From the NCBI GenBank assembly GCA_021831035.1, contig JAKBNL010000010.1:1-64000 (forward strand): DNA of 64,000 nt, read 5' to 3'. This document shows, one piece after another, positions 58,260 to 64,000 of this stretch (position 1 is the first letter of the stretch; each line of letters begins with the position of its first letter). The notes under the pieces are model-generated. The model ran no database searches, was not told the origin of the DNA, and was given only the letters and a program-made list of their open reading frames with translations. Both the position numbers and the translations under genes were made by a program. The DNA is from Actinomycetes bacterium. Its GTDB lineage: Bacteria; Actinomycetota; Acidimicrobiia; Acidimicrobiales; RAAP-2.

Positions 58260-59969
58260 TTAGCGGGGCAGGTAGAACATCTTCTCCCCGAGCAGGACGA
58301 TCGCCTCGGGGAAGAAGGGGTCCCGGAACGTCCCGAAGACGTCCCAGCGACGGATGAACCGGTTCCGGTTCTCGATGGGGTCGAGCCGGCCCCGGGACGA
58401 TCCGACGTGGTGGTAGAGCCGCACGTCGGGGGCGTAGACGGTGTAACGGCCCTCGACCAGCGCGCGCAGGCAGATGTCCACGTCGTTCATCACGACGGTG
58501 AGCTCCTCGTCCATGCCCCCGAGGCTCTCCCAGAGGGCGCGCTCCACCATCTGGACCGCCCCGGTCACGGCGGCCACGTCCTTGGTCGCGCGCGCGAAGT
58601 AGTCGACGTGGGGGTAGTTCGAGTCGGTGCGCAGGTGCTGGGGGTAGGGCGAGACGACGATGCTCTCGTGCTCGCGCTTGCCGTCCTGGTCCAGCAGGCA
58701 CGCCCCCACGATGCCCACGTCGGGCAGGGAGGCCAGCGCGATGAGCCGCTCGAGCCAGTCCGGGGTCACCACCACCGTGTCGTTGTTGAGGGTCACCACG
58801 TAGTCGGCCCCGGAGTGGGCGACGCCCCGGTTGACGATCTTGGCGTAGTTGAACGGCCCGGGGCAGGGCACGACCCGGTAGCGGGTCTCGGCGAAGTAGG
58901 CCTTGGACTGGGCCTCGGCGGAGTCGTTGTCGAGGATGATCACGTCGTAGTTGGGGTAGGTCGTGATCTCCTCGATCGACTTGAGGCACCGGTCCACCAG
59001 GTCGATGCGGTCGCGCGTGGGGATGACGATGTCGATACGCGGCGCCGGGTCGGGCGCCGCGAGGGTCCAGTGGACGAGCCCGTTCAGCCGGTCCGCGCTC
59101 ACCGTCCCCTTCCAGCCCCGCCGCTCGAGGGCCTCGCGCACCACGGCCGCCGTGTCCTCGCCCAGGCGCGGGTCCTCGAAGGCCGCGGCGGGCCGACCGG
59201 CCGGCAGCACCCGGGTCACGTGGGCGAAGGCGCGCCCCGCCTCGCTCAGGCGCAGCCACAGGTCGTGCTCGTAGGCCACGCCGGCCGCGGCCCGGAACCC
59301 CCCGGCCGCGAAGGCCGACTCGACGCGCACGAGGGCGGGCCGGCCCACGACGTCGTAGCTCAACAGGGTGTGCGGGCCGACGGCGGGGGGCTTGAGCAGG
59401 GGGGCGAAGGGGTGGGGACCGGCCTCGTCGGCGTAGACGACGTCCACCCCGGGCGACGCGGCCGCCAGCAGGAGGGCGGCGCTGTAGCGTCGCTCGTCCT
59501 CACCGAGCGCGGCGTCGGCGACGAGGAGCCACTCGGCGGCGGTGGAGTTGAGGGCCTCGTTGAGCGCGGCGACCGTCTCGGCGGGTGGGCGGTCGGGGTC
59601 GACGAGCGCCACGTGCACGTCGGCGAGGTCGGTGTCGAGCGCGGCCAGCTCGGCCGCGTAGTCGACGACGCGGGGCCGGTAGTTGACCGGGAAGACCACG
59701 TCCTCGCGCGTGGCGATGAGCTTCTCCACGCGGCGCCGCTCGGCCCTCTCCCCGCGCAGCCGGCGCAGCGCCCGCAGCGGCGGGCCGAAGACGGCCCGGG
59801 CGGCCCGGTAGCGCCGGGTGTCCTCCCCGAGGATCCTCCCGGCCGTGCGCTGGAGCCGGGTGCCCGACATGAGCCGGACCTGGCGGTGGAACTCGATCCA
59901 GCGGTGCTTGATCTCCGAGGCCGTGATGGGCGGCGCCCCGGACTCGTCGAATCTCTGGATCAGTGCCAC
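58260..59969 (-). CDS. Family 2 glycosyltransferase
   Basis: IDIVIPTRDRIDLVDRCLKSIEEITTYPNYDVIILDNDSAE, NRGVAHSGADYVVTLNNDTVVV, MNDVDICLRA; start GTG 59969 (VALIQRFDES). Confidence 0.92.
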   Translation of the reverse strand: MALIQRFDESGAPPITASEIKHRWIEFHRQVRLMSGTRLQRTAGRILGEDTRRYRAARAVFGPPLRALRRLRGERAERRRVEKLIATREDVVFPVNYRPRVVDYAAELAALDTDLADVHVALVDPDRPPAETVAALNEALNSTAAEWLLVADAALGEDERRYSAALLLAAASPGVDVVYADEAGPHPFAPLLKPPAVGPHTLLSYDVVGRPALVRVESAFAAGGFRAAAGVAYEHDLWLRLSEAGRAFAHVTRVLPAGRPAAAFEDPRLGEDTAAVVREALERRGWKGTVSADRLNGLVHWTLAAPDPAPRIDIVIPTRDRIDLVDRCLKSIEEITTYPNYDVIILDNDSAEAQSKAYFAETRYRVVPCPGPFNYAKIVNRGVAHSGADYVVTLNNDTVVVTPDWLERLIALASLPDVGIVGACLLDQDGKREHESIVVSPYPQHLRTDSNYPHVDYFARATKDVAAVTGAVQMVERALWESLGGMDEELTVVMNDVDICLRALVEGRYTVYAPDVRLYHHVGSSRGRLDPIENRNRFIRRWDVFGTFRDPFFPEAIVLLGEKMFYLPR

Positions 59970-60158
59970 GGTGGTCTCTCGCTCGTGGGCTCTCGCGCCG
60001 CGGGCCCCACGGCGCCGCACCGCGAACGGCCCGGTGATTCCCCCAGATTACCGGCGGGGAATGGGCCCCCCGGGAACCATGGAGCGTGTATAACGTGCGC
60101 CGGGACTCGTCGCCGACGGGCCGGACGCGGCGCCCGTCGCCGGAGGAGAGCGATAGCC

Positions 60159-61610
60159 ATGAGCGAGGCCCTGGAGTCGCCGGCGGCGCCGGTGCGCGAG
60201 CACAGCCTCAAGGCCGGGGTCCTCGGCCTGTTCGACTCGGTGATCATGGGGGTGGCCGGGGTGGCGCCCGCCTACTCGATCGCCGGCACGACGGCCGTGC
60301 TCTTCGGCGCGGTCGCCTTCGGCGGACCGGCGTCCCTGCTGTACTGCGGGGTGGCGATGTTCGGCATCGTCTTCGCCTTCTCCTACCTCGGGCGCGTCGA
60401 GACCAACGCCGGCGCCAGCTACTCCTGGGTCCGCCGGGCGCTGCACCCGGCGCTCGGGTACCTCTCGGGGTGGGCCCTCGTGGTCTCGGCCCTCATCTTC
60501 ATGGTGATCGCGACGCTGCCGGTCGGCTCGAACCTGGTGTCGCTCTTTTCGAACTCGCTCGCCTCGAACAAGGCGCTCGTGACGATCGTCGGCTGCGTCT
60601 TCTTCCTCTTGATGGTCGCGGCCGTGGCGGCCGGGGTGACCGTCACCGTCACCGTGCAGATCATCATGTCGACGATCGAGCTGGCCCTGCTGGTGCTCTT
60701 CGCCCTGCTCGCCATCTTCCACGCTCACGCCAACGCCTTCTCGTGGCACTGGTTCTCGCCGGGGATCTTCCACGGCTCCTCGGGCTTCTTCGCGGGCGCG
60801 CTCGTCGCCGCCTTCTACTACTGGGGCTGGGACGTGACGGCCAACCTCAACGAGGAGACCAAGAACGCGAAGACGACCCCGGGCCTCGGAGCGATCATCG
60901 GGATCGTCGTGGTGTTCTTGCTCTTCGAGGTGTTCACCGTCGCGACGAACATGGTCCTCACGACCCACGCCCTCTCCAACCCGAACAACGCCGCCGACAT
61001 CCTGAGCGTGCTCGGCCAGAAGGTCTGGCACGGCACGGGGGGCAAGCTCATCGTCATCTCGGTGATCCTCTCGACGGTGGCCACCCTCGAGACGACCCTC
61101 ATCCAGGTCACCCGGACCCTGTTCGCCATGGGCCGCGACCACACCCTGCCCAAGGCCCTCGGGCGGATCGCGCCGAACGCGAAGACCCCGCTCGTGGCGA
61201 CGATCACGGTGATGGTGATCTCCCTGGCGCTGTTCGTGGGCTCCCAGTCCTTCGGCTCGATCGCCAACATCCTCACCGCCGGGGTCAACTCCATCGGCCT
61301 GCAGATCGCCATCTACTACTGCTTCGCCGGGCTCGCCGTCGTCGTGCTCTACCGGCGCCAGATCTTCCGCTCGGCGTCGAACTTCGTCTTCATGGGTCTG
61401 TGGCCCTTGGTGGGGGCGGTCTTCATGGGGGTGATGTTCATCAAGGTCATCCCGACGCTCACCAACACCGACCTGTGGGTCGGCCTCGGGTCGATGGCCC
61501 TCGGCCTGATCCCGATGGCCTACTACTGGGCCCAGCGCAACCCCTACTTCGACATGCCCCCGAAGGAGGACCGCCACGCGGTCCTGCACGAGTTCGAGGA
61601 GAACCTGTAG
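60159..61610 (+). CDS. APC superfamily amino acid permease
   Basis: LFDSVIMGVAGVAPAYSIAGTTAVLF, SYLGRVETNAGASYSWVRRALHPALGYLSGWAL, 12-TM pattern. Confidence 0.94.
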   Translation: MSEALESPAAPVREHSLKAGVLGLFDSVIMGVAGVAPAYSIAGTTAVLFGAVAFGGPASLLYCGVAMFGIVFAFSYLGRVETNAGASYSWVRRALHPALGYLSGWALVVSALIFMVIATLPVGSNLVSLFSNSLASNKALVTIVGCVFFLLMVAAVAAGVTVTVTVQIIMSTIELALLVLFALLAIFHAHANAFSWHWFSPGIFHGSSGFFAGALVAAFYYWGWDVTANLNEETKNAKTTPGLGAIIGIVVVFLLFEVFTVATNMVLTTHALSNPNNAADILSVLGQKVWHGTGGKLIVISVILSTVATLETTLIQVTRTLFAMGRDHTLPKALGRIAPNAKTPLVATITVMVISLALFVGSQSFGSIANILTAGVNSIGLQIAIYYCFAGLAVVVLYRRQIFRSASNFVFMGLWPLVGAVFMGVMFIKVIPTLTNTDLWVGLGSMALGLIPMAYYWAQRNPYFDMPPKEDRHAVLHEFEENL

Positions 61611-61614
61611 CGAC

Positions 61615-62283
61615 GTGCGGGTGGTGTCGCTCGTCCCCTCGGTGACCGAGACGCTCATCGCCTGGGGGGTGGCCCCGGTCGGGGTGACGCGCTTTTGCGA
61701 CGCGCGCGGGATCGCGGCCGTCGGGGGGACCAAGGACCCCGACGTCGAGCGCGTCGCGGCCCTGGGTCCCGACCTCGTCGTGATGGACGAGGAGGAGAAC
61801 CGGCGAGAGGACTACGCGGCGCTGCGCGCGCGTGGGCTCAACGTCCTGGCCCTCGCGGTGCGCGACGTCACCGACGTCGAGCCCGAGACGGCTCGCCTGG
61901 CCGACGCGCTCGGGGTCCCCCGCCCCCGACTCGCGCTCGGTCCGCCGTGGCCGCCGACGACGCGAGCCGTCGTCGCCATCTGGCGCCGGCCGTGGCGGTT
62001 CCTCGGGCCGGGTACCTACGGCGCGTCGCTGCTCGAGCGCGTGGGCGTCGAGGTCGTCCCCCGCGACCGGGGGCCCTACCCGGCGCTCACCCTCGACGAG
62101 GTCCGCGACGCCTCGCCCGACCGGGTGGTCGCGCCGAGCGAGCCCTACCCCTTCGCCGAGCGCCACCGCACCGAACTCGAGTCGGTGGCGCCGGTGCTCT
62201 TCCTCGACGGCCGCGACCTCTTCTGGTGGGGCGCGCGCACGCCCGACGCGCTCGCGAGGGTCGCGGCGGCCCTGGCGGGCTGA
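61615..62283 (+). CDS. BtuF-like helical-backbone metal-receptor/cobalamin-binding protein without signal peptide
   Basis: RVVSLVPSVTETLIAWGV, VGGTKDPDVERVAALGPDLVVMDEEENRREDY. Confidence 0.82.
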   Translation: MRVVSLVPSVTETLIAWGVAPVGVTRFCDARGIAAVGGTKDPDVERVAALGPDLVVMDEEENRREDYAALRARGLNVLALAVRDVTDVEPETARLADALGVPRPRLALGPPWPPTTRAVVAIWRRPWRFLGPGTYGASLLERVGVEVVPRDRGPYPALTLDEVRDASPDRVVAPSEPYPFAERHRTELESVAPVLFLDGRDLFWWGARTPDALARVAAALAG

Positions 62284-62415
62284 CGATTCACCACCCCGAC
62301 GGCCCGACGGGGTTGGCGACCGCCACGCCTCCGACGAGGACGGACGGGCCGCGTCCGCGCCCGCGGCCCGCCAAAGGGGGGGACCGGGGTCGGCGCCGAG
62401 GGACCGGTTGCCTCG

Positions 62416-62455
62416 ATAGCGATATGATGCTATAGTGATGTCATGCGGATATCAC
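62416..62455. promoter_or_regulatory. Two adjacent inverted repeats around promoter and start of the RHH gene
   Basis: ATAGC-gatatgat-GCTAT (62416-62433) and GTGATGTC-atgcg-GATATCAC (62435-62455, one mismatch). Confidence 0.6.
62431..62436 (+). promoter_or_regulatory. Putative -10 box TATAGT, 6 nt before ATG at 62443
   Basis: TATAGT-gatgtc-ATG. Confidence 0.6.
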
Positions 62456-62901
62456 ACTTCGTCGAGGCCGTGCGCGAGGACCTCGGTCGCCTCGGGGCCC
62501 TCGGTGACGAGACGACGGAGCGGATCGCGGCGGGCCTCGCCGACGCGCTCGCGCCGGCGCTGCGCGCCCGCCTCCTCGAGGCCCTTGACGTGGTGGTGGC
62601 CGAGGCGAACCGACCGGGTGAGCGTCCGACCCTGGTGGTGACCCTGGCCGGTGACGACGTGACCCTCACCCGGCCCGTCTCCACCGGCGAGCCCCACCCG
62701 AACGCGGCGGGGGACCTGACGGCCCGCTTCGCGCTGCGCCTGCCCGATGAGCTCAAGACGCGCATCGAGCGCGAGGCCCAGCGCCGGGGCGCCTCGACGA
62801 ACAGCTGGATGGTGCGCGCACTGGCGCGCGAGGTCGCAGAGAGCCTCGAGCACCCGGGCCCACGAGGGGCCCAGGAGCTGCGAGGGCGAGGAAGGAGTTG
62901 A
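62443..62901 (+). CDS. Ribbon-helix-helix (Arc/HicB-like) DNA-binding protein
   Basis: C-terminal RFALRLPDELKTRIEREAQRRGASTNSWMVRALAREVAES. Confidence 0.8.
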   Translation: MRISHFVEAVREDLGRLGALGDETTERIAAGLADALAPALRARLLEALDVVVAEANRPGERPTLVVTLAGDDVTLTRPVSTGEPHPNAAGDLTARFALRLPDELKTRIEREAQRRGASTNSWMVRALAREVAESLEHPGPRGAQELRGRGRS

Positions 62902-62902
62902 C

Positions 62903-63715
62903 ATGGGAGAACTGAGCGAGGTCGCCCCGGCGGCCCGGGTCGAGCACTTTGAACTGAAAGAGGGGGTCGAGATCGAGGTGACGACGGCCTCGGGCGACGT
63001 CCACCTGGTCGAGGGCGAGGCGGGCACCGTCCGGCTCACGACGACCGACGCCGACCCGGCGACCCGCCTCGAGCGGGTCGAGTGCGCCTACGACGCGGCG
63101 GCCAACCGTCTCACCATCGACACCAAGGTGATGAAGGGCCTGGGCACCGACAAGGGCAAGGGCCTCGGGCGCGCCCTCAAGGGCATGATCGGCTACGCCC
63201 GCAACGACGTCGACGTGGAGGTGGCCGTGCCGCGCGACGCGCGGGTGCGCCTGCGCACCGCCTCGGGGAACCTCGTCGCCGACGCCACCCTCGCCGGGGC
63301 GGAGGTGGCCAGCGCGTCGGGCGACGTGCGCCTGGCGAGCGTCGAGGGACCGGTCAAGGTCCAGACGGCCTCGGGCGAGCTCGACCTCGGCCGCGTGGTC
63401 GGCCCGGTCAGCGCGAAGCTGGTGTCGGGCGCCGTGCGGGTCGGGGCCCTCGAGGGCGACCTCAGCGTCCAGAGCGTGTCGGGCGACGTCACGACGTCGG
63501 TCGCCGCGCCGGGGCGCATCGACGTCGGGAACGTCTCGGGGGACGTGGTCGTCGAGGTGCGCTCGGGCCTGCTCGTCGAGCTCGACGTGCGCTCGGTCTC
63601 GGGTCAGGTCTCCAGCCAGATCGCCCTCGACGGGGCCACCGGTGAGGGCGGCGAGCGTCCGGTCACCCTCAAGGTCCGCTCGGTCTCGGGCGACGTGCAG
63701 GTGCGCCGGGCCTAG
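62903..63715 (+). CDS. DUF4097 family beta-helix (adhesin-like) protein
   Basis: Repeats TASGDVHLVEGE, TASGNLVADATL, SASGDVRLASVEG, TASGELDLGRV, SVSGDVTTSV, NVSGDVVVEV, SVSGDVQV. Confidence 0.9.
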   Translation: MGELSEVAPAARVEHFELKEGVEIEVTTASGDVHLVEGEAGTVRLTTTDADPATRLERVECAYDAAANRLTIDTKVMKGLGTDKGKGLGRALKGMIGYARNDVDVEVAVPRDARVRLRTASGNLVADATLAGAEVASASGDVRLASVEGPVKVQTASGELDLGRVVGPVSAKLVSGAVRVGALEGDLSVQSVSGDVTTSVAAPGRIDVGNVSGDVVVEVRSGLLVELDVRSVSGQVSSQIALDGATGEGGERPVTLKVRSVSGDVQVRRA

Positions 63716-63719
63716 GGGT

Positions 63720-63725
63720 TAGGTT
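63720..63725 (+). promoter_or_regulatory. Putative -10 box TAGGTT, 6 nt before GTG at 63732
   Basis: TAGGTT-gagccc-GTG. Confidence 0.45.
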
Positions 63726-63731
63726 GAGCCC

Positions 63732-64000
63732 GTGAGGCTCGACCACTACCGGGCGTGCACCTGGCGCGAGAAGCGCCAGGTGCTCGACCTCTTCTGGCGC
63801 CGGGGCCGGGCGGCGCCGCCGACCATGGTCGCCGCCGCCTACGAGTACGGCTGGTGGGCGGTGGCGAGCCTGACGGTGATCGCCGTCGAGCTGGCCCTCG
63901 TGGTCGGGGTGCTGGCGATGCGCGCGTCGTCGTGGGGGTGGTGGGTCGGCGCCGCCGAGGCGGCCAACGCCCTCGCGCTGGTCTGGGCGATGCGCCGGCT
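63732..64000 (+). CDS. Hypothetical membrane protein (3' end outside window)
   Basis: VRLDHYRACTWREKRQVLDLFWRRGRAAPPTMVAAAYEYGWWAVASLTVIAVELALVVGVLAM; open to window end. Confidence 0.6.
   Translation, partial: MRLDHYRACTWREKRQVLDLFWRRGRAAPPTMVAAAYEYGWWAVASLTVIAVELALVVGVLAMRASSWGWWVGAAEAANALALVWAMRR

Noticed and set aside
59970-60158. Possible leaderless start after TAATCT on the minus strand near 60050
   Set aside because: TAATCT is followed at +6 by ATC, not a usual start; the GT2 frame is better started at 59969, so this would be a leadered promoter at best.
57195-61610. 1471-aa plus-strand ORF
   Set aside because: Only its C-terminal 484 aa (from 60159) is a real APC permease; the rest is antisense read-through opposite YfhO-like and GT2 genes in high-GC DNA (Gly/Arg/Val/His/Glu-rich, no family motifs).
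60048-61733. 561-aa minus-strand ORF opposite the APC permease
   Set aside because: Antisense artefact, D/R/E/H-rich without motifs.

Overview
64 kb window of a very GC-rich chromosome, most consistent with a high-GC actinobacterium (F420 genes, DUF501, DUF5719, FtsB/DivIC next to enolase). Block 1 (about 1-31.3 kb) looks like conserved core genome: mfd (5'-truncated), a PpiC-type foldase, a methylase-MazG fusion, eno, a FtsB-like protein, DUF501, Ppx/GppA, a GT2, an NlpC/P60 hydrolase, one tRNA-like gene, a GDP-mannose-pyrophosphorylase-like gene, cofE/cofD (F420), a run of glycosyltransferases ending in a 1071-aa GT2-membrane fusion and a DUF5719 protein, ftsH, a CPBP protease, phosphomannomutase and a Trm112-like protein. 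Block 2 (about 32.7-52.1 kb) is a lower-GC catabolic island carrying what looks like a complete myo-inositol/cyclitol pathway: iolA, iolD, iolB, a Cgl0158-type aldolase, iolC, an IolE-like protein and three Gfo/Idh/MocA dehydrogenases. It also carries MFS and ABC uptake systems and MocR- and GntR-type regulators. Block 3 (52.1-64 kb) has an archaeal-type riboflavin synthase with an EP-rich tail, an acyl-CoA dehydrogenase, an F420/LLM oxidoreductase, PPK2, a YfhO-like membrane protein, a GT2, an APC permease, a BtuF-like protein and a ribbon-helix-helix/DUF4097 pair. The observations I rate highest are: (i) a class-I tRNA with Leu-type UAA anticodon and Leu-like D-loop but no long variable arm; (ii) the archaeal-type riboflavin synthase with its tail; (iii) ten genes with a TANNNT box exactly 6 nt upstream of the start codon (leaderless signature), two of them embedded in inverted-repeat operators; (iv) convergent genes repeatedly sharing a palindromic CTAG as both stop codons. 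No CRISPR array, prophage, transposase or recognisable defence system was found. All assignments come from reading the sequence; no database search was run.
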